Assembly: GCA_016719885.1 (NCBI GenBank)
Contig: JADJYF010000019.1
Coordinates: forward strand, 1-64,000
From: Pseudomonadota bacterium
GTDB taxonomy: Bacteria > Pseudomonadota > Gammaproteobacteria > Ga0077536
Length of the DNA: 64,000 bases
Direction of reading: 5' to 3'
Part shown: positions 26,509 through 36,088 of the stretch, piece by piece
Numbering within the stretch: the stretch's first letter is position 1
Layout: each line of letters begins with the position of its first letter
Translations under genes and position numbers: made by a program
Notes under the pieces: model-generated
Seen by the model: the letters and a program-made list of their open reading frames with translations, nothing else
Told to the model about the DNA's origin: nothing
Databases searched by the model: none

Positions 26509-28191
26509 ATGTCCTACGACTTGTTGATCAAGAACGGTACCGTCGTGGACGGCACGGGCGCGGCGCCCGTGCGGGCCGACGTCGGCGTCAAGGACGGCGT
26601 CATCGTCGAAGTCGGCAAGCTCGACGGCGCCGCCGCGCGGGTCGTCGACGCCGGCGATCTCATCGTCGCGCCGGGTTTCGTCGATCCCCATACCCATTAC
26701 GACGCGCAGATCTGCTGGGACGATGTCACCTCGCCGTCCTGCTGGCACGGCGTCACCACCATCATGCTCGGCAACTGCGGCGTGGGTCTCGCGCCGTGCC
26801 GCCCTGAAGCGCGCGAAATGGCGGCCTGGGATCTCGTCAACGTCGAGGCCATTCCCTTCGACGTGTTGAAGCAGGGCGTGACCTGGGACTGGGAAAGCTT
26901 TCCCGAGTACATGGCGGCGGCCGCGCGGCGCGGCAGCGGACTCAACATGGGCTTCCTGTGCGCGTTGACGCCGTTTCGTCATTACGTGATGGGCGAGGCG
27001 TCGATGGAGCGCGCCGCCAGCGTCGCGGAAATGAACGAGGTGACGGGTTTGCTGCGCGAGGCGATGGAAGCCGGCGCCTTCGGTTTCACCACCACCAGCG
27101 CGCCCCAGCACCTCGGCTACAAGGGCCGGCCGCTGGCCTGCCGTCTCGCCAGCCACGATGAACTGCGCAGCTATTCGCGCGTGCTGCGCGATCTCGGTCG
27201 CGGCTCGATTGAAATCGCGCTCACCAGCCAGGCCTCCAAGGTCAACGCGGAAGAGCGCGCGCTGCTGGAATTGTTCCTGACCGAATCGGGCCGCCCGGTG
27301 ACGTGGCTGGCCTTGCTCAACCGCGACGATGATCCGGACGCGGTGCAGAACACCCTGGTCGAGACCGCCGATCTCATCGCGCGCGGCGCGATTCCGCAAT
27401 GCACCTGCCGGCCGTTCATTTTCCAGATCGATTGTTCCAAGCCCTTCATCCTCGCCAGCATGGCGTGCTGGGTGCCGGTCTTGAATCAACCGCTCGAGCG
27501 CCAGATCGAAATCCTGCGTTCGCCGCAGTTCCGCGCCGAATTCCGCGAGGCCCTGAAGCGTCCGTTGATCTTCACCGGGCGCTGGGAAGTGATGACGGTG
27601 CTGGAAACCCACAGCCCGCACCTGGAAAAGTATCTTGGCCGCCATATCGCCGAGATTGCCCAGGAGCGCGGCGCCGATCCGCTCGACACCTTTCTCGATC
27701 TCGCGATCGAGGACAACCTCGCCATGCAGTTCAACTACATCCTGTTCAATGCCGACGAGAGCCGCATTCCCGAACTCATCACCGACAGCCGCACCATGAT
27801 TGGCCTGTCCGACGGCGGCGCCCACGTCGACAGCATCTGCGATGCCGGCTACGCCACCTACCTGCTCGGCACCTGGGTGCGTGAGCGCCAGGCCATGAGT
27901 CTCGAGCATGCGGTCAAACGCATCACGTCCGAACCGGCGGATTTTTTCGGCATTCGCAAACGCGGCCGCATCGCGCCCGGCATGGCGGCGGACTTCGCGG
28001 TGTTCGACCTCGCCACCGTCGGCTCCGATGTGACCGGCACCATGCGCCGTGACCTGCCGGGCGGCGGCCGGCGCCTGGTGATGACGGCGCGCGGCGTCGA
28101 ATACACCATCGTCAATGGCCAGGTGCTGTTCCAACACGGCGTTGACAGCGGCGCGCGCGCCGGCCAGGTACTGCATTCGGCGACGGCCTGA
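26509..28191 (+). CDS. D-aminoacylase / N-acyl-D-amino-acid deacylase-like amidohydrolase
   Basis: 560 aa. Amidohydrolase-3 family protein: N-terminal beta-strand (D-L-L-I-K-N-G-T-V-V-D-G-T-G), the first metal-ligand motif V-D-P-H-T-H-Y-D-A-Q, N-C-G-V-G-L-A-P, and the C-terminal region S-D-G-G-A-H-V-D and R-I-A-P-G-M-A-A-D-F-A-V-F-D. These are the hallmarks of N-acyl-D-amino-acid deacylases and of related dihydroorotase-like hydrolases. The ATG at 26509 (M-S-Y-D-L-L-I) is the start. It is followed 45 bp later by an ABM-domain gene on the same strand. The substrate cannot be determined from sequence. Confidence 0.85.
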   Translation: MSYDLLIKNGTVVDGTGAAPVRADVGVKDGVIVEVGKLDGAAARVVDAGDLIVAPGFVDPHTHYDAQICWDDVTSPSCWHGVTTIMLGNCGVGLAPCRPEAREMAAWDLVNVEAIPFDVLKQGVTWDWESFPEYMAAAARRGSGLNMGFLCALTPFRHYVMGEASMERAASVAEMNEVTGLLREAMEAGAFGFTTTSAPQHLGYKGRPLACRLASHDELRSYSRVLRDLGRGSIEIALTSQASKVNAEERALLELFLTESGRPVTWLALLNRDDDPDAVQNTLVETADLIARGAIPQCTCRPFIFQIDCSKPFILASMACWVPVLNQPLERQIEILRSPQFRAEFREALKRPLIFTGRWEVMTVLETHSPHLEKYLGRHIAEIAQERGADPLDTFLDLAIEDNLAMQFNYILFNADESRIPELITDSRTMIGLSDGGAHVDSICDAGYATYLLGTWVRERQAMSLEHAVKRITSEPADFFGIRKRGRIAPGMAADFAVFDLATVGSDVTGTMRRDLPGGGRRLVMTARGVEYTIVNGQVLFQHGVDSGARAGQVLHSATA

Positions 28192-28236
28192 CAGGCCGCG
28201 TCCGCTCAACCATCAACGCAAGCCAAGAGGTGCTCC

Positions 28237-28530
28237 ATGACCTGTCTCGTGCATATCGAATTCCGCGCCAAGCCCGAAACCGTCGATACACTGCTCGGCT
28301 GGCTGCGCCAGATCCTGCCGGACACGCGCTGCCGTGAAGGCTGTGTGTCGGTGTCGGTCACGCGCAACCAGGATGACCCGAACAACTTTGCTTTCGTTGA
28401 GCTGTGGGACAGCCGTCAGCATTACGAGCGCTATTTCGCGTGGCGCGAGAGCGAGGGCGTGTTGACCGAACTTGCCCGATTCGTCGACGGCGAAGCGAAG
28501 TTCCGCTTCTTCGATATCGTCGGACTGTGA
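28237..28530 (+). CDS. Antibiotic biosynthesis monooxygenase (ABM)-domain protein
   Basis: A 97-aa ferredoxin-like-fold protein of the ABM family (PF03992). It has an N-terminal strand (H-I-E-F-R-A-K-P-E), a helix, the C-R-E-G-C-V-S-V-S-V-T strand and F-A-F-V-E-L-W-D-S-R-Q-H-Y-E-R-Y-F, followed by the final strand K-F-R-F-F-D-I. Some members oxidise quinols or degrade haem, others have no known activity. Probably cotranscribed with the upstream deacylase-like gene. Confidence 0.85.
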   Translation: MTCLVHIEFRAKPETVDTLLGWLRQILPDTRCREGCVSVSVTRNQDDPNNFAFVELWDSRQHYERYFAWRESEGVLTELARFVDGEAKFRFFDIVGL

Positions 28531-28540
28531 GCCCGACGCG

Positions 28541-29422
28541 CTAGGCACCGCGCTGCTCGTCACGCCAGCGCAGCAGCTGGAACCAGGCGAGCAGGGCGGT
28601 GAAGAGCATGGTGAAGACGCTGGCCAGCATCATGGTTTCGAGCAGGTCCGCCGCCTGCCAGGCCTGACCGCTGGGGTCACTCACGCTGAAGTCGGGCACG
28701 ATGGCGAACAGCAACGGAAACTGCAGCGCGATCAGCAGCCAGAACACGATGGGCTGCAGCCAATAGCTGAAGTCGTCAATCACGCGCACCGTGGCCGCGG
28801 CGCGCGCCAGCGTCGCCGAGAAGCCGACGTAGATGATCAGCATGGTCAGCATCCAGCCAAAGAAATTCATCCAACCCACGCCGAAGTAGCCGCCGCCCTC
28901 GGCCCAGACCCAGTCGCGGTTGAGGGTGCCGCCGATGGGGTCCACGCACAGATCCCAGGCGGTGGTGATGAATGCCGCGATCAGCGGCCGCGCGATGAAG
29001 GGCGTCACGCGGCGCGCGCTGAAGGCGTCGCCCAGCAACACGCCCGCCAGCACCCAGCCGATGTAACCCGCCACCGCGAATATCGGGCCGACCAGCAGCG
29101 GCGCCTTGCCGAGCTGCGGTCCCATGCGCGCGGTGTGTTCGTAATCACCGAAAGGAAAGCCGGTGGCGACGCTGCTGTTCTCGGCGAGGTAGCTCACCAG
29201 CATCGCGATGAGGAAATACTGGCCGATGCCACGCCAGCCATAACGCGGCGCGCCGTGAGCCAAGGTGAAGGCGGTCATCAAGGCGACGTTGATGTAGCGC
29301 GCCGTCACCGCGCCGAGCAGGTTGGGCGCGAACAGGCTGGTGAGCGTGACCAGCAGCCACGCACCGATCAAGGCCCAACACCATGCGGCCGGTACACCGG
29401 TCTCGTCGTTCGCGATCATCAT
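28541..29422 (-). CDS. Carotenoid-biosynthesis-family membrane protein (DUF422/CruF-like)
   Basis: 293 aa with about seven membrane helices. It carries the S-S-V-A-T-G-F-P-F-G-D-Y-E-H-T motif and the W-D-L-C-V-D-P and G-W-M-N-F-F-G-W-M-L motifs of the DUF422 family, whose member CruF is a carotenoid 1',2'-hydratase. Other family members have no assigned role. No other carotenoid genes are in the window, so the role as a hydratase is unproven. It is convergent with the ABM gene (10 bp gap) and divergent from the next hydrolase. Confidence 0.8.
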   Translation of the reverse strand: MMIANDETGVPAAWCWALIGAWLLVTLTSLFAPNLLGAVTARYINVALMTAFTLAHGAPRYGWRGIGQYFLIAMLVSYLAENSSVATGFPFGDYEHTARMGPQLGKAPLLVGPIFAVAGYIGWVLAGVLLGDAFSARRVTPFIARPLIAAFITTAWDLCVDPIGGTLNRDWVWAEGGGYFGVGWMNFFGWMLTMLIIYVGFSATLARAAATVRVIDDFSYWLQPIVFWLLIALQFPLLFAIVPDFSVSDPSGQAWQAADLLETMMLASVFTMLFTALLAWFQLLRWRDEQRGA

Positions 29423-29595
29423 GTCTCCCCGCCGATTCTCGGCGACCGGGAAAGTCGCCCGTGACCATGATGGGCAATGGAGCGGCGCCCGGCAATGTCA
29501 TGCACGGGCCGCGGTTACTTGGAGCGCGCGGCGCGTCGTGCTGCAATGGCGAGCAACATGGTGCCGACGGGCGCGCGAGGCGAGAGACCACCAAC

Positions 29596-30525
29596 ATGAC
29601 CACGACCATCGATCATCGCGTAGCAAGCAGCCGCGCCGGCTTGTCGGTGATGCTGCGCAACAAGTGCGGTGGCCTCGATGCGCCACCGGTGTTGTTCGTG
29701 CACGGCGCCACCTATCCGTCCAGCGTGACCTTCGATTACCCGGTCGACGGCGTGTCGTGGATGGACGTCATGGCCAAGGCCGGCTTCGACGCCTGGTGTA
29801 TCGATCTGCTGGGCTACGGCGCCGCGGACCGCCCGCCGGAAATGGCGGTGGCCGCCGACGCGCATGGCCCGATAGTCGACACCGCCGACGCGGTGGCCGA
29901 TGTGAAGCGCGCCATCGACTTCATCCTCGCCGCGCGCGACCGAGCGACGCTCGACCTGATTGGTTACTCGTGGGGTACCGCCATCGGCGGCCAGGTCGCG
30001 ACGGACTGCCCCGCGCGCGTGCGTCGCCTGGTGCTGGCGGGCGCGCTGTGGGTGCCGGAAGGGCCGATGCAGGTGGCGGTCGACGGGCCGCTCGGCGCCT
30101 ATCGGCTGGTGAGCGAAGAGGCTACCGTCAAACGCTGGACCGTCGGTCTCGACGATGCGCAGAAGAACGCCATCGGTTCGGCCGCCAGCCGCGAGCAATG
30201 GGCGCGCGCGGCGGTGGCGTCCGACCCGCAAGCGGCGCGCCATACGCCGCCACGCCTGCGCGCGCCGACCGGCGTCGTCAAGGACGTCAGCGAGTATTGG
30301 ATGCAGGGCCGGCCGACCTGGGACCCCGCGGCGGTGCGCTGCCCGGCCCTGGTGGTGGTTGGTGAATGGGACCACGAGACCACGCCCGCGCAAGGCCGTG
30401 AAGTATTCGCGCGCCTGACCGCCGCCGACACGCGACGCTTCGTGATGATAGGCGGCGCCACCCACCTCATGCTGCTCGAGCGTCAGCGTCAGCAGCTGTA
30501 CGAAGTGGTGACGGGTTTCCTGTGA
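29596..30525 (+). CDS. Alpha/beta hydrolase
   Basis: 309 aa. Alpha/beta-hydrolase fold with the oxyanion-hole strand V-L-F-V-H-G-A-T-Y-P, the nucleophile elbow D-L-I-G-Y-S-W-G-T-A (Gly-Tyr-Ser-Trp-Gly) and a late catalytic His near the C-terminus (G-G-A-T-H-L-M-L-L-E). The start ATG at 29596 has A-C-rich sequence before it and is preferred over an in-frame ATG at 29383 in a non-conserved extension. Likely hydrolyses an ester, lactone or C-C bond of a small molecule. It is convergent with otsB (1-bp gap). Confidence 0.85.
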   Translation: MTTTIDHRVASSRAGLSVMLRNKCGGLDAPPVLFVHGATYPSSVTFDYPVDGVSWMDVMAKAGFDAWCIDLLGYGAADRPPEMAVAADAHGPIVDTADAVADVKRAIDFILAARDRATLDLIGYSWGTAIGGQVATDCPARVRRLVLAGALWVPEGPMQVAVDGPLGAYRLVSEEATVKRWTVGLDDAQKNAIGSAASREQWARAAVASDPQAARHTPPRLRAPTGVVKDVSEYWMQGRPTWDPAAVRCPALVVVGEWDHETTPAQGREVFARLTAADTRRFVMIGGATHLMLLERQRQQLYEVVTGFL

Positions 30526-30526
30526 C

Positions 30527-31282
30527 TCACGCCGACCGCAGATCGATCATGTCCTGCAGCAGCACCGCGACCTGCGCGTGGTCATCGAGAAAATAGCGCG
30601 CCGCCGAACGCACCCCGCCGTTGCCGACCCGCACCGTCAGCCAGTGGCTGGCGGCGATGGCGAATGCGGATTCGTCGTTGACGTCGTCACCGAGAAACAC
30701 CGCGGCCTCGACGCCTTCCATGTCCACCAGGCGCTTGAGCGCAGCACCCTTGTCCGGCGCATGGGCCGCGGTCACGTTCACCACGCACTTGCCGTAGGTC
30801 AAGGTCAGCGGCGCCTCGAGGCGCGTCAGCAGCGAACGGATCCAGGTCGCCGCGGCCTCGCGGTTGCGCGCCATGCGGTAATGCAGCGCAATCGACAAGC
30901 CCTTGTCTTCGACCTGGACGCCGTGCTCGCGCAGTTGCTGCTGATGGAGATCGAGCAGGGCGCGCGGCGCATCGAGGATCTGGCGATACAGGTCGAGTGA
31001 CCGCTCATCGAAGCCTTCGGCGCCGTGGTTGCCAATCACGTAGCGCGGCTCGAAGCCGAGGCGCGTGCTGACGTCGCTGACCGAGCGGCCGGTGATGATG
31101 GCGACCGGCAGCAGCGCGCCGAGGCGCGAGATGCGCCGCATCACGCTGAGCGGCATGGCGGCGTCCTGCGGATTGGTCACCAGCGGCGCCAGCGTACCGT
31201 CGAAATCGAAGGCCAATAGCGGCGAACGCGCCATCACCGTACGCAGCGCCGCCTTGCCGTCCGCGCTGAAGATATGTTTCAC
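30527..31282 (-). CDS. otsB: Trehalose-6-phosphate phosphatase
   Basis: A 251-aa HAD-superfamily phosphatase that makes trehalose from trehalose-6-phosphate. The HAD motif I is L-L-A-F-D-F-D-G-T-L-A-P-L, motif II is I-I-T-G-R-S-V, and the late motif is F-L-G-D-D-V-N-D-E. The gene starts with GTG at 31282, overlapping the OtsA stop TGA in a GTGA arrangement, which implies translational coupling. It is the downstream gene of an otsA-otsB operon. Length and motifs are typical. Confidence 0.9.
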   Translation of the reverse strand: MKHIFSADGKAALRTVMARSPLLAFDFDGTLAPLVTNPQDAAMPLSVMRRISRLGALLPVAIITGRSVSDVSTRLGFEPRYVIGNHGAEGFDERSLDLYRQILDAPRALLDLHQQQLREHGVQVEDKGLSIALHYRMARNREAAATWIRSLLTRLEAPLTLTYGKCVVNVTAAHAPDKGAALKRLVDMEGVEAAVFLGDDVNDESAFAIAASHWLTVRVGNGGVRSAARYFLDDHAQVAVLLQDMIDLRSA

Positions 31283-33516
31283 GACACGCCGGTCTGGCGT
31301 TGTACGCGCGCTTCGACGCGCTGCCGTACGCGTGCCCGGCTGGCGTCGGTCAACATGCGGCCGGCCCAGCGAAACACGTTGTATTCGCGCACGATGGTGC
31401 GCAGGCTGAGCATGCGTTCGCGCTGCTCGCCATCCGGCATGGTGAGGGCGCGGGCCAGTGCGTCGGCGGTCTCCTCGATGTGATAGGGATTGACGATCAG
31501 GGCCTCGGTCATCTCGCGCGCGGCGCCGGCGAAGCGGCTCAGGATCAGCACGCCGCGCTCGTCGTCGCGTGCCGCGACATATTCCTTGCACACCAGGTTC
31601 ATGCCATCGTGCAGGCTCGTCACCAGGCACACATCGGCCGCGCGGTAGAGTTCCACCACGGCCTCTTGATCATGATGGCGCGTGACCAGCACCACCGGTT
31701 GATAGCTGCCTTCGCCGAAGCGCGCATTGATGCTGGCGGTCTGTTCGCGCAGTCGCGTTTCGAAACTGCGGTATTCCTCCAGCGAACTGCGTGACGGCGC
31801 GGCGACCTGCACCAGCACGAACTGTCCGCGCCACTGTGGATGCTTTTCCAGCAGGCGCTCGACCGCGTTGAGGCGCTCGAGTATGCCCTTGGTGTAGTCG
31901 AGCCTGTCGATGCCGAGCGCGATGCGCGCGGTGGGCGGCAGGCCGAGGCGCGTCACCACCGCGGCGCGGCAGTCCTCGGCGCTGGCCTGCGCGACACCCT
32001 GCTCCAGCAGCGGCCAGGCGATCGAGATCGGATAACTCTCGACGCGGGTTTCGTCGTTCTGATGGGAAATGACCGAGTGCTCGTGTTCGATGCGCGCCTC
32101 GAGATAGCGGTCGACGGTCTCGAGGAAATTGCGGCAGTGATAACGGGTGTGGAAGCCGACGATGGTGCTGCCCAACATGCCCTGCAACAGTTCGCGGCGC
32201 CATGGGCAGATGCCGAAGGACTCGGGATTCGGCCACGGAATGTGCCAGAAGATGAGGATGGTGGCGCGCGGCAGGCGTTCGCGGATCATGGCCGGCAGCA
32301 GCGCGAAGTGATAATCCTGCACCAGCACCAGCGGATTGTCGTCGCGCGCCTCGCTCACCACCGCATCGGCGAACCGTTGATTGACTTCGCGATAGCGTGC
32401 CCAGTCGTCTTCGCGGAACACCGGCCGCACGTGCGCGACGTGACACAAGGGCCACAGCCCCTCGTTGGCAAAGCCATAGTAATAGCCCTGCTCCTGCTCC
32501 GGCGTCAGCCATAACCGGCGCAGGCTGTAGTCGTCAGTGCCGGGCGGTACGCGCAGGCAATCGTGCGCGTCGACCACCGCGCGATCGGCAGTGCCGCTGC
32601 CGTGGGCGATCCAGGTGCCGGAACAGGCGCGCATGACGGGCTCGATGGCGGTGACGAGACCACTGGCCGGGCGACGCACGACGATGCTGTCGTCTGCGTA
32701 TTCGTGGATGTAGGGTTCGCGGTTCGACACCACGATCACCTGCTCGCCGCGCAGCTGGGTGTTGAGCAAGGAGCGCAGGCGTTCGGGCGTCCACTCCGCT
32801 TCCGGGCCGAGCGCACGGCGGAATTCATCCTCGAGGTCGCGCAGCCGCGCGCGCAGATCGTCGGCGAGCGGCGCGAGTTCCGGCACCACTTCGTCGGACA
32901 CCGGCGCGCGCAAATCGCCGCCCAAGAGGGCACGCGTGCCCTTCAGCCAGTCGTCCCAACTGGCGCGTGCCACGATGATGGTGATCAGCGAGGTCAGCAC
33001 GCCGAGCGCCACCAACATGCCGAGCAGGTAGCGCTTGGTGGTCTTGCTGCGGTTCGTGACAAAACTCAGATCGTGCAGCGTGACGATGGCCGCCAGCCGC
33101 CGGTTGTCGCTGCTGACTTCATGATGACCGACATGCACGCGGCCGCCGGCCACCTTGATGCGCGCATGGGGCTCGACGTTCAGCGCCTTGGCGCGGTCGC
33201 AGGACAGGTCGCGGGGATAGAGCTCGGTGGCGACCAGCAATCGCCCGTCCAACGAACACAGGCCGATGGCGACCAGGCGCTCGTCATGCAATACCCGCTC
33301 GAAGGCGGCATGCAAACGTGGCAGATCGTCGACGTCCAGCGCATCGGCAATCGAATCGGCCATCGAGTTGGCAATCAATTCGTCGCGCAGGTTTAGATCG
33401 CGCACGAACCAGCGCAGCGTCAGCCTGTCCATCAAGGGCAACGTGAGATAGGCCACGCCGATCAGCATCACCAGCAAGGGCGTGATGAAGCGCAGTTGCA
33501 GCCGTAATTTCGTCAT
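31279..33516 (-). CDS. otsA: Trehalose-6-phosphate synthase fused to a membrane sensor-like N-terminus
   Basis: 745 aa, about 260 longer than usual OtsA. Residues ~8-27 and 163-183 are membrane helices flanking a ~135-residue extracytoplasmic domain with a Cache-like look (D-G-R-L-L-V-A-T-E-L near residue 92). After the second helix a HAMP-like region (184-236) leads to a GT20 domain from ~258. That domain makes trehalose-6-phosphate from UDP-glucose and glucose-6-phosphate; it has S-N-R-E-P-Y, Q-D-Y-H-F-A-L-L-P, W-H-I-P-W-P, G-F-H-T-R-Y-H and D-R-L-D-Y-T-K-G. The ATG at 33516 is preferred over GTG at 33528. A membrane-tethered, signal-responsive synthase is inferred from the fusion. Confidence 0.88.
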   Translation of the reverse strand: MTKLRLQLRFITPLLVMLIGVAYLTLPLMDRLTLRWFVRDLNLRDELIANSMADSIADALDVDDLPRLHAAFERVLHDERLVAIGLCSLDGRLLVATELYPRDLSCDRAKALNVEPHARIKVAGGRVHVGHHEVSSDNRRLAAIVTLHDLSFVTNRSKTTKRYLLGMLVALGVLTSLITIIVARASWDDWLKGTRALLGGDLRAPVSDEVVPELAPLADDLRARLRDLEDEFRRALGPEAEWTPERLRSLLNTQLRGEQVIVVSNREPYIHEYADDSIVVRRPASGLVTAIEPVMRACSGTWIAHGSGTADRAVVDAHDCLRVPPGTDDYSLRRLWLTPEQEQGYYYGFANEGLWPLCHVAHVRPVFREDDWARYREVNQRFADAVVSEARDDNPLVLVQDYHFALLPAMIRERLPRATILIFWHIPWPNPESFGICPWRRELLQGMLGSTIVGFHTRYHCRNFLETVDRYLEARIEHEHSVISHQNDETRVESYPISIAWPLLEQGVAQASAEDCRAAVVTRLGLPPTARIALGIDRLDYTKGILERLNAVERLLEKHPQWRGQFVLVQVAAPSRSSLEEYRSFETRLREQTASINARFGEGSYQPVVLVTRHHDQEAVVELYRAADVCLVTSLHDGMNLVCKEYVAARDDERGVLILSRFAGAAREMTEALIVNPYHIEETADALARALTMPDGEQRERMLSLRTIVREYNVFRWAGRMLTDASRARVRQRVEARVQRQTGVS

Positions 33517-33670
33517 GCGAGGTCGCACGGTCGTTTCTGGCGTCGCATCTTCTCGACCTTAGCGCCATGACAGAACACCTGCAAGCCGGTCAATGCAATG
33601 TTGCGAATGTGGCGGGCAAGATGAAACACGGCGACTTGAATATGCAAAGCGTGCAGCTAGCATCGGTTTC

Positions 33671-35495
33671 ATGCATACGCAAACGCAGCAGGCCTGCTCA
33701 CATCGGCGTGCGACGCTCGATCTTGCGCTGATCGGCAATTGCACCATCAGCGCCTTGATCGACCGCTGTGCGCGCCTGGTGTGGTGTTGTCTGCCACGCT
33801 TCGATGCCGATCCGGTGTTTCACGCCTTGCTCGATTCGCGCGACGAACTGCCGCGCGATGGCAGTTTCGCGGTGGAACTGCTCGATCATCAGCGCAGTGA
33901 GCAGGACTACGATGCGGGCACCGCGGTATTGCGCACGCGCCTGTTCGATTCGAACGGACAGGGCGTCGAGGTCACGGATTTCGCGCCGCGCTTTTCCGAT
34001 CACGGGCGCACGTTTCGTCCGTCGCAACTGGTCAGGCGCATCCGGCCGCTGCATGGCGCGCCCCGCATACGGGTGATCCTGCGGCCGCGCCATGACTGGG
34101 GCGCGGGCGTGCCCACCGTGACGCGCGGCAGCAACCACCTGCGTTTCGTGATGCCGCATGGCACGCTGCGCGTGACCACCAACCTGCCCCTGACCTATGT
34201 GGTCGGCGAAACCTGGTTCGCGCTGCGTGACGGCGTGAGCATGGTGCTGGGCCAGGATGAAACCCTGGAAGGCGGCCTGGAAGCGACCGCGCGCGCGTTC
34301 GAGGAGCAGACCTGTCGCTACTGGCGGCGTTGGACGCGACGCCTGGCCGTGCCGCTCGACTGGCAGGACGCGGTGATCCGCGCGGCCATCACCTTGAAGC
34401 TCTGCCAGTACGAGGATACCGGCGCGATCGTCGCGGCCATGACCACCAGCATTCCCGAGGCGCCCCACACCATGCGCACCTGGGATTACCGCTACTGCTG
34501 GCTGCGCGATGCGTTCTTCGTGGTGCGCGCGCTCAACAGCCTGTCGGAAGTCGGTACCATGGAAACCTATCTCGGCTGGCTGTACGACGTCGCGCAGGAC
34601 AGCGCCGGCGGCCACATCCAGCCGCTGTTCGGCATCGGACTCGAAAAGGAACTGCCGGAGCGCAGCATCGACCACCTCGCCGGCTACCGCGGCATGGGGC
34701 CGGTGCGTGTCGGCAACCAGGCGCAGCAGCATTTCCAGCACGACGTGTACGGCAACATCGTGCTCGGCGCGGCCCAGGCGTTCCACGATCATCGCCTGTT
34801 TCCGGCGCGGCAACCTCGACGACTTCAAACTGCTGGAGAGCATCGGCGAGCAAGCCTGGCGTCTGCACGATCAGCCCGACGCGGGCATGTGGGAATTGCG
34901 CACCCGGGCTCGGGTGCATACCTCGTCCGCCATCATGTGCTGGGCGGCCTGCGATCGCCTGGCCAAGGTCGCGGCCAGTCTCAAGGCCGAGGCCCGCGTC
35001 AGCCATTGGCGCGAGCGCGCCGATGCGATCAAGACGCGCGTGTTGAACGAGAGCTGGAATGACAAGCGCCAGGCGTTTGTCGAGAGCTTCGGCGGCGAAT
35101 ACCTCGATGCCAGCGTGTTGTTGATGCCGGAAGTGGGCTTTCTCGACGCGCGCGATGAGCGGTTTCGCAAGACCTTCGCCTGCCTGGAACGCACGCTGTG
35201 CGATGGGCCTTTCATGCGCCGCTACGAGGCGGCGGACGATTTCGGCCTGCCCGAGACGGCCTTCAATGTCTGCACGTTCTGGCGCGTCGACGGGCTGGCG
35301 CGCCAGGGACGGCTCGACGAAGCGCGCGAGATCTTCGAGGTGATGCTGAGTCACGCCAACGCCGCCGGCCTGCTGTCCGAGGATCTCGCGCCCCAGACCG
35401 GCGAACTGTGGGGCAACTTTCCCCAGACCTATTCCATGGTCGGCATCATCAATGGCGCGGTGCGCCTGTCACGAGGCTGGGACCAGGTGGTGTGA
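33671..35495 (+). pseudogene. GH15 glucosidase (glucoamylase/trehalase-like) with a single-base frameshift
   Basis: Encodes a GH15 protein of about 607 aa if the shift is corrected, of the glucoamylase/trehalase type. The N-terminus has L-D-L-A-L-I-G-N-C-T-I-S-A-L and the (alpha/alpha)6 barrel includes T-W-D-Y-R-Y-C-W-L-R-D-A-F-F. After L-F at nt 34796-34801 an extra C at 34802 shifts the frame; the next frame continues R-R-G-N-L-D-D-F-K-L-L-E. The catalytic-acid region D-F-G-L-P-E-T-A-F and E-L-W-G-N-F-P-Q-T-Y lie beyond the shift, at nt 35240-35430. It is divergent from the trehalose synthesis operon, so a role in trehalose or glycan breakdown is likely. Sequencing error is possible. Confidence 0.8.
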
Positions 35496-35602
35496 GTCGC
35501 GAGCGCGGCGCGATGGGTCGCAGGACCGCGCTGTGCTAACGTCAGGGCTGTCATGTCGGCAGGTTCCCACGCAATGAAACCCAGCTTATCCCCGCGCGCG
35601 GT

Positions 35603-36088
35603 GTGCGCGTGACTGAATCGGCGCTGGCCGGCTGGCGCGAATGGGTGTCCTTGCCGACACTCGGCATCGCGCGCATCAAGGCCAAGCTCGATACCGGCGC
35701 GCGCACCTCGGCGCTGCATGCGCTGCGCACCGAGCGTTACATCGAGGGCGGCGTGCCCCATGTGCGTCTGCACGTCCAACCGCGCCAGCGCGACGGCGGC
35801 CGCGTGCTGGTGGTCGAGACCGCCATCATCGATGAGCGCACGGTGTCCGATTCGAGCGGGCACCGCGAGCGGCGCATCGTGGTCGCCTCCGAACTCGCTT
35901 TGGGCGGCGCGCGCTGGCCGATAGAATTGACCATCACCAATCGTGACTCCCTGCGGTTTCGCATGCTGCTCGGGCGCAGCGCCATGCAAGGCCATCTCAT
36001 CATCGACCCGGACCGTTCCTACGTGCTGGGCAAACCGGACAAGGCAAAACTCAAGGTCGCGCGCCGCGCGCGACCGGCACACTCATGA
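35603..36088 (+). CDS. RimB-like retropepsin-fold protease (PF05618)
   Basis: 161 aa. Family of putative ATP-dependent zinc proteases, now viewed as retropepsin-fold; relatives (RimB) accompany RimK in Pseudomonas. The signature is I-K-A-K-L-D-T-G-A-R-T-S-A-L-H-A near the N-terminus (catalytic Asp in D-T-G-A) and R-F-R-M-L-L-G-R-S-A-M near the end. Starts are GTG codons at 35603 or 35609; no ATG in frame is closer. Its TGA overlaps the rimK ATG, giving a coupled operon. Expected to act on the RimK-modified ribosomal protein S6 system, by analogy. Confidence 0.8.
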   Translation: MRVTESALAGWREWVSLPTLGIARIKAKLDTGARTSALHALRTERYIEGGVPHVRLHVQPRQRDGGRVLVVETAIIDERTVSDSSGHRERRIVVASELALGGARWPIELTITNRDSLRFRMLLGRSAMQGHLIIDPDRSYVLGKPDKAKLKVARRARPAHS

